Shown here: positions 1 to 10,768 of the stretch, piece by piece
How positions within the stretch are numbered: position 1 is the first letter of the stretch
Layout: every line of letters starts with the position of its first letter
Assembly: GCA_023853785.1 (NCBI GenBank)
Contig: JAJIRX010000015.1
Location: 1-38,609, forward strand
DNA: 38,609 nt
From: Psilocybe azurescens
Taxonomy: Eukaryota > Basidiomycota > Agaricomycetes > Agaricales > Agrocybaceae
Direction of reading: 5' to 3'
The notes under the pieces: model-generated
Seen by the model: the letters and a program-made list of their open reading frames with translations, nothing else
Told to the model about the DNA's origin: nothing
The model's database searches: none
Translations under genes and position numbers: made by a program

Positions 1-493
1 ATTTTACTGATAGAGGTCATGTTTTGACCTCTGATATGTATAAATGTAGCTACCCGTCGTCAATCCAGCGGATAGTCCTGCTGACCAAGGTAATATCGTC
101 CTTCATGGTATGCGAAAGGAGCGACAGAAGGGCTACTTTACTTCGGGTTATTCGTAGAAGGGGTCCAAAACTGAATCGGTATTGGTGGAGGACGTACCAT
201 CAAAACAATCTGAAAGTGACTATGGATGAGGACCTTCACTAGCTCAACCCACTATGTCCAGTCTGCTACAAGGCTAATCAAAGTTCTTAGTCAATATAAG
301 TATAATTTAAATATCGATAAGCCAACTGGTTTATTATATCTCTCATACGACTATTCTCCATTTTTTCATTCAAATTCGCCTTCTTCCATCCCGTCGTAAC
401 GATGCAACTCTCGGTCCGGATACCGGCCGAATCATTCCGGAACATGATATTTTGGGAAAATGACGACATGAAGGGTCTATTTCATAAACGGTC
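1..493. other. No recognisable gene at the left edge
   Basis: Only short open frames are present here, and none resembles a known family. The base composition is unremarkable. It may be the flank of a gene lying outside the window. Confidence 0.5.
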
Positions 494-913
494 ATGGCTC
501 CTGTATATCAGAAAATTCCCACTCACGACCAGGGACGGCCACCGTCAACGTCGGTTGACGAGGAACCAAAAGATCAGTACTATCCTACACGTCTGACGGA
601 CGAAAACAGAGCCGAACAGGTCAGTGACAACAGAACACTCACTAAAAGGAGGCTCCGACGAATTCATTTCATTTTCATTGGCCTTTTTACCGCGTTCTAC
701 ATGGCCTTTTCATCGCCAGGGGATATCTCAACCCCCATGCCGTGTCGTCTGGAACGAGAATTAAATGCCACGAGACCATGCATCGTTTGGGGCTTGCTGG
801 CCACATGCACTATCATGGTACACACCGTAATATGTCGATTGGTGCAGTTGGAGGGAGACTTCCCACCCATTACACGCTGCCTTCCGGAGACAAGATACCT
901 TCGGTCGCGTTAG
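494..913 (+). CDS. Hypothetical small membrane-anchored ORF (doubtful)
   Basis: An ATG-started open frame of 139 codons. The first 60 or so residues are polar and charged. A basic stretch (KRRLRR) follows, then one hydrophobic segment (about residues 57-71, FIFIGLFTAFYMAF), which would suit a type II membrane anchor. A second, weaker hydrophobic stretch lies near residues 97-110. The last 27 codons overlap exon 1 of the aldo-keto reductase gene in another frame, so at least that part is unlikely to be real. I recognise no family. It could be a truncated gene remnant, an upstream ORF in the leader of the reductase transcript, or chance. Confidence 0.22.
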   Translation: MAPVYQKIPTHDQGRPPSTSVDEEPKDQYYPTRLTDENRAEQVSDNRTLTKRRLRRIHFIFIGLFTAFYMAFSSPGDISTPMPCRLERELNATRPCIVWGLLATCTIMVHTVICRLVQLEGDFPPITRCLPETRYLRSR

Positions 914-2259
914 GTGCGAGACCTGTGTCTCAGCTGCCACGCCTTGCTAAATTTCGTTTATATTGTGCCAGGTGTTTGGCGTGCTGATAAAGGCGAAGTC
1001 GGTGAAGCCGTCAAGGTACGAAAGTAGAGTACACTTAGTCATCAATAGAGGTTCTGATTACAGTCTGCAGACTGCACTTCAGATCGGGTATAGACATATT
1101 GACGGCGCATGGATCTACGGCGTGCGTGTCAATGCATAGTTCAGCGCATTCCAGAGCGCTTGGGTAACTGAAACATGTTTTTTTCTAGAACGAAGCTGAA
1201 GTAGGGAAGGCCATAAAAGATAGCGGCGTCCCTCGCAAAGATATTTGGCTTACCTCCAAACTGTGGAATACGTTCCATGCGCCTCAAGATGTGGAGTCTG
1301 CGCTGGATGAATCTCTCGCCAAACTTGGTACCGACTATCTTGACCTGTACTTGATTCATTGGTTAGTCCTTTCTGTTTACATCTTTACTGCTAGTTCAGT
1401 ACACTCTGTGATAGGCCTGTCGCGTTTAAGAACAACGGGAAAAGAATGATGTCGACACCGATCTCACCGAGAATACTTATCCCACATGGCGAAAACTCGA
1501 AGAAATGGTAGAGAAAGGCAAAGTTAGGAACATTGGACTCAGCAAGTAAGTGGTGGAACGTCAATTCCGAGAATCTTCTAACTGGTGTCTTACAGTTTCA
1601 ACGTAAGGCGAATCAAGAACCTAACGGCAAATCCACTCAAGGTGAAGCCAGCCGTCAACCAAGTCGAACTGAGCTACTGGAACCCTCAGTCGGACTTGCT
1701 TCAGGTATGTCCACACTATTTTTGACACTTCTAGAATAAATCTAAATGTTCCGAAGTGGGCCAAAGATAACGAATTGCTCCTTGAAGCATATTCTCCTCT
1801 CGGAAGCCAGGAGAAAGTCAAGGAGAGTCTAAATATACCCGAGGTATGAGGAAGAGAAACCACTATCCTGCAGAATCGGACACGATACTGATAATGCCAA
1901 TTTTAGGTGAAAGCCATTGCAAAGAGCTTGGTATAACCCCGGCGCAGGTTTATATCTCCTGGCACGTTCAGCGCGGAGTACGTATCCCTCTCCATCGAGT
2001 GTTCTTTCAACTAAATGTGTCTATTTTGAAAATGTAAACAGACTATAGTGCTCCCGAAAAGCGTCCACCCCATTCGTATTGAAGAGAACTTCCGTGGTAT
2101 GTTATCAATACCGACCATACTACGACCCGAATGCGCTGACAAACACCACACCAGTTACTCTCTTACCTGATGATGCATTCCAGCACATAGAAAAATTGCA
2201 GCTAGTCATGAACCACTCAGGACTGTGAACCCTAAGTGGGGGTTGATATTTGGAACTAA
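832..2259 (+). CDS. Aldo-keto reductase (AKR superfamily), ten exons, frame broken
   Basis: NAD(P)H-dependent reduction of aldehydes or ketones in the cytosol is the expected activity. Exons read 832-913, 972-1015, 1071-1121, 1189-1361, 1415-1545, 1596-1704, 1757-1843, 1907-1977, 2042-2096 and 2155-2259, with GT-AG introns. The catalytic tetrad of the family is visible: Asp and Tyr in DGAWIYGNE, Lys in LTSKLWN and His in LYLIHWP. Downstream are [17 protein letters not shown] and the cofactor-binding LPKSV segment. The start at 832 gives MSIGAVGG shortly before the usual [13 protein letters not shown] opening. The frame is lost at three places, each explained by one missing base in a homopolymer: A-run 1440-1443, A-run 2191-2195 and G-run 2238-2242. 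With these allowed for, the protein is full length and ends at TAA 2257-2259. The substrate cannot be told from sequence. Confidence 0.88.
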
Positions 2260-2984
2260 TTTGTGCAATGACCATCGCCGATATATTAGACTCTAAAGAA
2301 GATTTCTTGTTGTACCAAATTCATTAATTTTACTTCTTCTCTTCATTCCGGTGTGTGGGTCAGGTAGCAGTCAGGAAGTCTGTCGAGGGCCATTGACAGG
2401 CAATCCTTGTGCTGTATTTGAGTTTGCTGGAGACACTGCATGTGAGCAGTTGGTTTCAAACCTCAGATCTATTGATGTTATCCCCGTGCGCCTGAGTGCC
2501 TAAAAGTCCCTATCGATCACGTCATGTCTATTCTCCGTGTATTGCAACAGATCGTGGATATAACAAGAACGTAATTGCATACATAACGTCAAAGAAAAGG
2601 ATAAGAATTTTCAGATCTCGGCTTGCGTGTTCTATGTTGCTCGTTACGCCAGATATGCATCATCTACACATGTTGGTAAAGATAACAAGCTGAGAGTAGT
2701 GGTGTTTCGGTGGTGTAATTCCTTCATGGGGTATCAAAACGCGGAATTATCTCGCAGTTTAACGATCTCATTTCTGTTGTCGAAATCGGTTCGCCATGCA
2801 TCTCCGACTCAGGCACTGTGGAGCGCGCAGATAAGATAACAGACGGTCTCTGTTGTGCTATACTATATAGCCTCAGGGTGCATTAGTCTATTAGGGGTTA
2901 TTACCACGATTATTTATGGACAATTAAATAGGCGCTCGAACGTTGGTGATATGTAGGGAAATAAGATCATGGGATTACATCCGT
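2260..2984. other. Intergenic, nothing recognised
   Basis: Downstream of the reductase stop. Short open frames at 2496-2693 and 2627-2839 resemble nothing known. An AT-rich part near 2260-2340 may contain the 3' end of the reductase transcript. Confidence 0.4.
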
Positions 2985-3152
2985 TCGAGACAGGGAATAG
3001 CCGTGGGAAACCACAGGCGTACCTCAGCGGCGCAGGCGGGATCCACGAGAACAGAGCAAGGCGCGCAGTGTCTTATATATTATCTATGATTGTATATTGG
3101 TTAAACCTGTGTGGGGCCAAGCCCCAGTCGACATAAATCGACAAGAAAAAAA
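2985..3152 (+). repeat. Dispersed structured repeat, copy 1 (SINE-like?)
   Basis: This stretch has a divergent second copy in inverse orientation at about 30273-30440. The best-conserved core is 22 identical bases at 3013-3034, matching the complement of 30386-30407. It is preceded by a small hairpin with a GAAA loop (about 3002-3015). Downstream, both copies carry a second hairpin; here GGGGC, loop CAA, GCCCC at 3113-3125. Both then end in a related AT-rich segment running into an A-run (A8, 3145-3152). A terminal A-run and conserved hairpins suit a retroposed short element. No tRNA gene or clear A box was found, so the class is unproven. Confidence 0.6.
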
Positions 3153-3437
3153 GCGTTCGAGACCCTGAGATCATGTAAACGTTTATGTATCTCTCTCACG
3201 GTACGTATGGGACACAAGTATCTGGTTCCTTGTCTAAGGGGCGATTTGGATGTGGCAATAAGCATTTTTCTTCTCTGCGAGTCATTGTGGTGGTGACTTC
3301 TGGGTCTGCGCTAACGTTCACTTTATCCCTTTCAAATCCAAAGATGGAAACCAGTTATGTACGTTCTGTCAACCACAAATTATTGAGTAATAGACTTTCG
3401 AATATTACTAAAAGCAGCTATACATCTGCATTCGATC
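3153..3437. other. Intergenic between repeat and MITE
   Basis: Overlapping open frames at 3111-3296 and 3185-3457 exist, but neither resembles a known protein. The second runs into the MITE, which argues against it. Confidence 0.35.
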
Positions 3438-3439
3438 TA

Positions 3440-3615
3440 CAGTTGAACCCCTCTTAACCCATACCTCTCAGTGGACGGCATGAGCTATGAGTTATTGGAG
3501 GTTATGGGTTTTGAGAGGTAACTTTAGTGAGAAATGACTATTTGGCTCCCTCCAAAAGTATGGGTTATGGCGGACTATGGGTTATGAAAGGTATGGGTTA
3601 AGAGCAGTTCAACTG
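3440..3615. mobile_element. pogo/Tc1-type MITE, 176 bp
   Basis: A short non-coding element bounded by terminal inverted repeats of about 31 bases. The left end starts CAGTTGAACCCC and the right end, read in complement, starts CAGTTGAACTGC; roughly 28 of 31 positions agree. It is flanked on both sides by TA (3438-3439 and 3616-3617), the target duplication of Tc1/mariner/pogo transposases. The interior repeats subterminal motifs (ATGGGTTATG-like words on both sides of the centre). No transposase is encoded, so it would have been moved in trans. The CAGTTGAAC terminus is typical of pogo/Tigger-like families in fungi and plants. Confidence 0.9.
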
Positions 3616-3617
3616 TA

Positions 3618-6600
3618 GCTCCTGCCGAGGGGCAACGCTGAGAATCCAATACGGACGCTCTGCTGCATGGCATTTTGACCGGGACTGAGTTGACTGCTAC
3701 CCGAGTTAATTGAATAGTTTGTACCAGGGCTTGGGGTCTTGGTCAGCTGTTAGGAAATAGAGCTTGTGAATGCCTGTTCTATACTTGGGTTATTGAAGGT
3801 TGTTCGAATTCCAAGGACTTTGGAATTATGATAAGAGAAGGTGGGCCACATTTTTTATTATCAATTAGGCTGAATCGAAACACGTCTGACTTATGAGTCT
3901 AGAATATTCATACTGTAATGATGAAACTGGCAGCCTATTAGACTCTATATTGGCGAGCTCGGTGGCAGTAGGATGGGTATCATTTCCGGATGTAGTAATT
4001 ATGTTTACTAATTTGTGTGGCGAGTGATGGTGCGTCTTGTTGAAGGCTCGGCCTTCTCCTGCTCGACAACTTTATGCTTTTAAAAGGACGAGTACAATCT
4101 CAGAAGTTATTTAAAATAGGTTTCAGTGTCATCAGCAATATCAAGAATAAATATGTCAACTACATCAGACCTCCGTCCAAAGAGATGTATACCAGATATC
4201 ATGAGTATGTACACTGAATCTTATTTGTGAGTATATTTCATTGAGCCGTCTGTTTTCGTAATGTGTCCAAGTATCAGCCTACATTATCAAGGGGGATATT
4301 GACGTACTGAGAATTACGTGGCTACTTTGCGACGAAGGACTATATGCCACCGAATAGGCATTAATTATACACATGATATGGCACGCTTTTTACCAAAGCT
4401 TAAGTAAAAATGACTGGGTCAACAGACCAGTATGGCTATTCGCGGCCCTACCTTACTTGCACGACGTAAAGAGAGCTCCAACTCTAAATCGATTCAATGC
4501 AATTGCGACAAAGGCTCCGAGTACAGAAAATTAGATAGTTGGTCAATTGAAACGTTCCACAAGGAAGAAACTTCTAGACGGAAGGTGTATTTTTGAGGTA
4601 TGCAGCGCTCAGAAGTACGGGCATCCTCGCTCATCAGTGATAGAAATAGGGTGGACGACTCTTGGGACCACCCGGCTTGGAGTCTCAGTGGGGCTCCCCA
4701 CTTCATGACGTCGAGTGCTCTCTCGACGCAATTGTGGAGAGGTTGTGATTGGAAATAGACCAATGTGGTAGTACAAACTTCACGATACGATACGATTAGG
4801 GCCAATCGCAAGTTCAAAGCTATTTCTTACGATAAATACCGACAACGATTCGCATGACGATGATAAGTATATTTTCACATAAACCCGACTAACGATGGAT
4901 ATATCTGCGCAGACACACGCATCAGAGGTTGAATAGCACTACCACTGGTGGTCTAAAAGAACCAGGATGCTATTGCTGTAAAACGTTGGCCGAATGTCAA
5001 CCGATTGGCGAGCGGCTAAACGGGAAGATAGTAGTCGGCAGACCACAGCATGAGGCAAACTTAGTTGACAGTGAGGATCATGACGTGCTTCTGCGTGTCG
5101 AGGATGTATCATATGTGCATCATATAATCGACATTGAAGAACACGCAATTCATTGAGGTTGAATGGTCCGGGTTCATGAGGCACGCCGCTAATGCTTCGA
5201 TTTCGAAAATCTATCACAGGTCATTCCGGCTTCTCGAAAGATGAGACCGTCCAGAAACGAGGGTTGTCACAACGGACGTACAATCAGTGAAGTGGACCCT
5301 CTAATTTCTGTTCTTGCCAAGAGATCGTAAGTCATCGAAGAGAAGTCCGTTCATCACTCGAATCAACGCTCAATCTGCTCGGTGCCTCCTCACAAGCTCT
5401 TCCTATGATTTTTGACAAGAGCGTGTCAGCGCAGTCTTATCCTCGGTAGCTTCCGACGCAATTGGCCGAATGGTGGGAGAGATCGGGGTGAGTTCCTGGG
5501 TTGCTACCGGTGGAGAGGGGCGCATACCCCGAACAGGCACTCACTGCTAGTGGCAGTATAGCAGTAAGAAACCCGTTCGATGGGATGCATACCCATGTCA
5601 TCCTCGTCATCAGTGGCTGATTGCGCAGACGCGTTTTGAGAAGGCGTAAGTTTGGAGATACATGCGTAGCGCGAGAACGGATACCACGCCTTCGGAGAAA
5701 TACCACCCGTATTGCATGTCGGCTATGTACAACTTTACTTGTAGGCCGGGAATGGAGTTTGCGAATGGATCATTGTCTGAGCTTAGACAAAGCAGAGGTA
5801 GCCAGCAACGCCTAGATAACGGAAGCTGCGATCAGGGGAGGAAGTAGTGAGTAGGTCGGCCAGTGGAAAGTATCCGTAAGACAAAGGACTTCTTGTAAAG
5901 CACAAAATGTATAGGGTACCGCTTTATTGGATGTGTGGACATATGTCTGTAGTCTCTCCTAGAAATTTAATTTAATAAATTCCAATCATATAGCTCGTCT
6001 CTATACAAGGAATTTTGACGAGATTGCACCAGAATGAGGGAATGTCTGGCCCCATTCGGGAAGAAGTCTGAAGTGTGCTGATGATATCTGGCCCCTTGAG
6101 AAAAATGGTTTTAATATAGCCAAATTCTAGACATATAAGGAAACCGTGAACCCAGGATCCTGTTTTTAGGAAGACGGAAAGAGCAGGAAGCATGGCTGCC
6201 AAGAAATTCACTCGCATTGTCCGCGTGCGATCACATTGTCTCTGAACTTAGTCCCGACGGCTGCAGAACGTTTTTTTGAGGGCGATAAAGATAGAGAGAG
6301 AAAAGTCGAGACTTAGAATAGAGGACTGAATTGAAAGAACTCTCGTCGGGAAATTAATGTACTCTGGGGCACCCAGAGGTACGGCGTGGTTCCCGCAGTC
6401 CCTTCGTATTCGTGGTATTTTGGGTTCATGTTTGGTCAGCTTTTGACGTTGTAGAAGTTGAGAATGCGTTTCTTTCGCCTGGCTGGAGTACCTGGCGAAA
6501 CGAACGACTCGCTCGTCTCGATAGATAAGAATGGCGGTCCTTTTTGCGCTGATGCGCTGCCGTACAACCTCCTGGTGTTTCCAAATTCCTACGGCATGAG

Positions 6601-8410
6601 TAGTGGGATGGCCTGAGAAAAGAACTAGGGGACCTCTGTCGAGAATGAGGGTTAAGCGGATATGTTACGCGAGACGTGTGTAGAGTGCGTACCCAGCGAG
6701 CAGAAGGAATAAGTTGGGTCAGGAATAGGTTAACACATCAAACAATACGGGGCATACCCCTGTGACGCAAGTTGGCCATATTGTCGAGTTGTAAAGCTGG
6801 ACTAACGACAGAACAAGACAGGATATAAACAGTGTTGCGTAATGCGATCGAAGACCATTTTCTCTCTACGAGAGTTGCAAAAAAACTCCCGCGAGAGAGA
6901 AAAGAAACTTTTTCGTCCAACACGCTGCGGCCATCGTATGGGAAAGATAAAATCAGGCACGGAGGTCTGGAACACTAACCGGACCCGGTGGGATATTTTG
7001 GACGACGTTCTGGTGGCTCCTCTATTTTGAGACTTTTGATTAATGTGATGCAAAGATATTCTTCACTGGGTCCGTTCTAGGCTGGCTGAAGGACAACGTC
7101 GCCTATTGCACTGCGCAACTCCACAATGGAGTAGGAGTGATTTCCTCGTATTGGAAAGGTGGTGCTCAGTAGTAGAAGGCCGTGAATGAACGAATGGATA
7201 TAAATTGTCTGTTCTGTTCTGTTCGATCAAGATCAGAGCAGCAATTTCGATAGTTATGAGGGTGAGAGATATAAAACGCCGAAGGTCACTGCAAAAAAGA
7301 TTTGGATGTTAACTTGAACTCAGAACTGGGCAAGTACCTCAGAAGACATTGCACTTGCGTGCGACCTAGTGTCTAGTGTAGTGGTTCAGGATATCCAAGT
7401 TTTCACAGCCCTCGTGAGAAAGACGCCTTTGTAAATGCACTGTAAGTTTTCAATAGACCTATATCAATGAGTTCAATCAGACTTCAGTCCGATGCGGAAG
7501 AAGAGGAAGATTTACAGAGTTTATGGGGCTAGTGTGTTCTATTCCGTGTTGCACTATTAATTGTGCATCGCTAAGTTAGTCAAACCTCCGAGGCTGAAGA
7601 ATGGAAGAATAGCAATTCGAAACGAGATAAGCGTCTGCCATGATATGGTTGTCGAGGTAAGAGGTCTATGAAGGCCTGTGTTGATGAGCACGGACGGATA
7701 CGGCTGATGAAGACAGACACGAGGCTTTGTCAAAGAGAGACGATGTTGTCCCGGCTATCCAAATGCGTTTAAGCAGCAGAGCAGTTATCTACAGACACCA
7801 AGAGTTCCTTAACGCATGGATTTTGATAGAAATTGTCGAACGCGTTATTCAGAACCATCTGGGATCTTTAAAATAGTAAAATAACGAGCCGAGAGTGCCG
7901 AAATGACGCTTGTAAGTTGACCATTACAGCGGTCATGAGATGATGTTAGGAGAAATCAGAAACCAGAAGAGGTTACGAGAAAGATACTCGAATTGGACTG
8001 CCAACGGTTCATCCTGGACATGTATGGATGTCATGTCAAAGACATGCTGAAGCGAGCCAGTGGTATGGAGCAAAAACAACACCATGGATTTGAAAATAGT
8101 TGCCGCATGGATAGATAGTAGTCGTGTCAGCGCTTCGGAAACTAAGGGGTCGGAGAGTTATCGGAAGGTAGTTGATTGGTACATTAGAGAAAGTCGGAAA
8201 GGACAGAAAAATAAGTTTTGCAGAGAAACATGACAATGTGAATGTTTTCCTCATGACTTGAAAGTTCCGGAGACGGACTGGTTTGAGGAAAAGGTGTCGA
8301 GTCCAGAAACAGGCAAAAACTCGGATGAAAGAGATCGAGATTTGGTTCTGAAAATGGACATCGACGTTTGCGATCGGTTTTCCCACGGGTGGTACGCGAC
8401 TTAGAGATGG
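3618..8410. other. Gene-poor 4.8-kb stretch, no gene recognised
   Basis: No open frame here resembles a known protein. The longest are a 107-codon minus frame at 4494-4817, a 92-codon minus frame at 4939-5217, an 89-codon minus frame at 5437-5706 and a 116-codon minus frame at 8036-8386. None shows a domain, signal peptide or convincing splice pattern. The + strand is purine-rich from about 7.6 to 8.4 kb and becomes pyrimidine-rich from about 8410. A hairpin at 6857-6904 and a short TGTTC tandem at about 7208-7225 are the only structures noted. It may consist of decayed transposon sequence. Confidence 0.4.
6857..6904. repeat. Inverted repeat / hairpin with ~20-base arms
   Basis: The left arm (from 6858, TTTTCTCTCTACGAGAGTT) and the right arm (6884-6903, ending GCGAGAGAGAAAA) are near-complements separated by a short A-rich loop. 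The arms differ by one or two positions in the middle. No flanking duplication is visible and no gene ends here, so its role is unknown. Confidence 0.6.
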
Positions 8411-8526
8411 ACTGACGCGGCCTTTCTCAAACTTTTGCTCTTCATCGTTATATACTCATCCTTTCTACTTCTTCGGACGCTTTCTACCCCACTTTCTCCT
8501 TCCTCATACATATATCCTCACAGGGC
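8411..8526 (+). promoter_or_regulatory. Pyrimidine-rich leader/promoter of the proteasome beta-6 gene
   Basis: An abrupt change from purine-rich to CT-rich + strand occurs here, just upstream of the ATG at 8527. CT-rich tracts next to the transcription start are common in fungal housekeeping promoters. An AG just before the start codon (8522-8523) also means an upstream leader intron cannot be excluded. Confidence 0.45.
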
Positions 8527-9968
8527 ATGCCAGGCATGGTTTCCACTACTCAGCCCACACAGCAGTCCTTCAACCCCTACACTGAAAACGGTGGTACAAT
8601 CTTGGCTATTGCTGGTGCTGACTTCAGTGTTATTGCCGGCGATACCAGGCAAAGCGAGGGCTATAGCATTCAAACAAGATATGCTCCCAAGGTCTTCCGT
8701 CTGTGAGTCTTGCATGTTTCGTTAGCAGTCGTATGTCTTCGTGTGCTTATTGGGCGTCTTTCATCTGCGCTTTAGCACGGATAAAGCTGTATTGGCGGTG
8801 AATGGATTTGCTGCAGATGGAAATATGTTCGTAAAGAAAGTTCGACAACGTTTGGAGGTGTGTCCTCAAAGCTTCAGCGTCTAAATCGAAAAGAACTTTA
8901 TCCTGATGAAATCATAGTGGTATCGCCATGCCCATGCTAAGGACATGCCGATCCGAGCCATTGCTCGACTTATTCAAACAATGCTTTACGCCCGCCGTTT
9001 CTTCCCATACTACGTCTACAACATCCTCGGAGGTATTGAGGAAGATGGTGCGTTCGTCTCCCACCTTACCTATGCTATTCAATCTGCAGATTGGCCGCCT
9101 CTTACGTATCGGCTAACTCATGCCATACGTCTCTTGTCTACCTCTGTAAACTGGTTCAAACAAGTTACTAAAGTTGCTCTACTATTGATTCCTTTAGGCA
9201 CTGGTGCGGTTTACTCGTTTGATCCCGTGGGCTCATACGAACGCGAAGCCTGTCGTGCTGCTGGTGCGGCACAATCTCTGGTGCAGCCCTTCCTAGACAA
9301 TCAGGTCAGTACAAACCTTGTTTGTTGGATGATGCACGAACCAAATGTGGTATATGAACCGTCCGTCCCGTGCTAAACTCGTATCCGATCCTTTACCGAT
9401 TTCGTACCGCGATCGTCCTTCAAATTCAAATATTTACATCTTCTAATTATTTTCTACGGTCGCTGACGCCGGTTGCCTTTATTTTACTAGATCTACTTTA
9501 AGAACCAAACGCCTGCCCCGGGAACGTCATTTCCCAAACATTTGCCGTTGTCCACCGTCCTACCCCTCGTGATTGACTCGTTCACGAGTGCAACAGAAAA
9601 GGCACATCGAGGTTCGTCACCTCTTCTATTTTATCTTGGTCGTGGCTATTAGAATTTCTTGCATCGTTCCTTATTTTCTTTTTCCCCAAACCCCGTGTCC
9701 ATGTTCTCTTACCTTACTGCACCCTTACCCCACATTCGCTTCTGAAACTTGTTACTTCTTATTCTGCTATTCCGTTGATTCCGTGTGTCCTCGTGCTTAC
9801 CCGATTATTTCTGTCCAGGTCGGCGATGGCCTAGAAATTTACGTTGTCTTAGCCAAAGGTAGCACTTCCCTCCAGGGTCTCCAGAGCATCCGCGGGATCC
9901 AGGAGCTGACGGCCACAAGCGAAGGCGAAAGAGTATTCATAATCAGGAGGGACCTGAAGAAGGATTGA
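8527..9968 (+). CDS. PRE7: 20S proteasome subunit beta type-6 (yeast Pre7 / human PSMB1 homologue)
   Basis: A structural, non-catalytic beta subunit of the 20S core particle, acting in cytosol and nucleus. Exons: 8527-8702, 8776-8857, 8918-9047, 9198-9304, 9491-9611 and 9819-9968. Recognisable blocks in order are [101 protein letters not shown] and the C-terminal IIRRDLKKD. The length (about 240 residues) suits the family. One extra A in the run 9597-9600 breaks the frame near the end of exon 5: the SATE and RHIEVGDGLEI blocks lie in different frames. As the gene is essential and otherwise intact, I read this as a sequence error. Introns 3, 4 and 5 (150, 186 and 207 bases) are long for this window; introns 3 and 5 have no in-frame stop. 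Confidence 0.96.
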
Positions 9969-10768
9969 ACGAGGTGGTTCGCGTTGCACATGCATGTACC
10001 TCACTGGCTTGCCTGTCATTGTTCTCTTGGAATCAGACGACTTGGACGACTCGTACTGTTATTGTTGTCCAAGTCGAGCGAATGGCGTATTAAGTATCTT
10101 GTTCCTCCCTTGCTTTCCTTTCAGCCCTTTCTCTATTATCAGCAATGAGGCACATCTAGACCTCGAGTATTTATGCATATCAGACTCGCCCAAGCAAGTT
10201 GTGCATGTGTATAACACCCATCCTGCCGACACTCAAGACTGGATGATTCTTATTTTCCAGTTTTCTGTATTTTACGTATCACCTTTAGAAGAATATTTTT
10301 GCCTTATGCCAACTTTTGTGTTCTTTTGTATTATGACAGGCGTTGTGCTTACCTCATCCTGGTTGCTAAGGGCTGCAGATATGTGAAAATGATCATTGAT
10401 GCGGAGTTGAAGAAAGGAGGTGGCCAACGTAAGTCAGTCAACAGGATACTTAGTCTCTTGCCACCATATTCCGTGGTCCTTTCAGTTTCTCCTCAACGGT
10501 ATACATCGCTCGACGCGGTAGATCAAGACTTCCGCTGTAGGCCAAGCTGCAGCACGGCAACGAGGTTCGAGATCAAGACAATAACCAAACAAAGCCAAAC
10601 GGCGAACTCCACTCATTTCTCTCTCACCCCATCATCGCCCATCTGGTCCTCCTCTTTTCTTCGCCCTCCACCAATACCCTCTCCCTCTACCCTTGCCTTT
10701 CCAAACGACTATATAGACGCTTTTTCTTACCCTGGATCCCTTTCTCATTTTGACTGCTTAAAATCAAC
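9969..10768 (+). promoter_or_regulatory. Intergenic region with ROT1 promoter
   Basis: This holds the 3' end of the proteasome transcript and the upstream region of ROT1. The stretch 10600-10768 is strongly CT-rich. A TATA-like motif (CTATATAG, about 10709-10716) lies about 55 bases before the ROT1 ATG, a plausible core promoter. A short peptide-like frame around 10339-10430 (containing KMIIDAELKKGGGQ) was considered as an exon but could not be joined to anything. Confidence 0.5.

Noticed and set aside
832..2259. Aldo-keto reductase as a decayed pseudogene
   Set aside because: All splice sites and catalytic residues are intact, and the three breaks are one-base homopolymer losses of the kind also seen in essential genes here; error is the simpler explanation.
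2980..2995. GTTCGAGAC word resembling a tRNA/SINE B box
   Set aside because: No matching A box at the right distance and no cloverleaf; the word is not conserved in the second copy of the repeat.
3113..3152. Helitron 3' end (hairpin near a terminus)
   Set aside because: A Helitron needs CTRR about ten bases after the hairpin; none is present in either copy.
4494..5706. Cluster of 75-107 codon frames in the gene-poor region, considered as transposon remnants
   Set aside because: No reverse transcriptase, integrase, protease or transposase motif could be seen in any frame.
8435..8725. 96-codon + strand frame over the first proteasome exon
   Set aside because: It lies in another frame than the clear beta-6 coding sequence and begins in the CT-rich leader; composition explains it.
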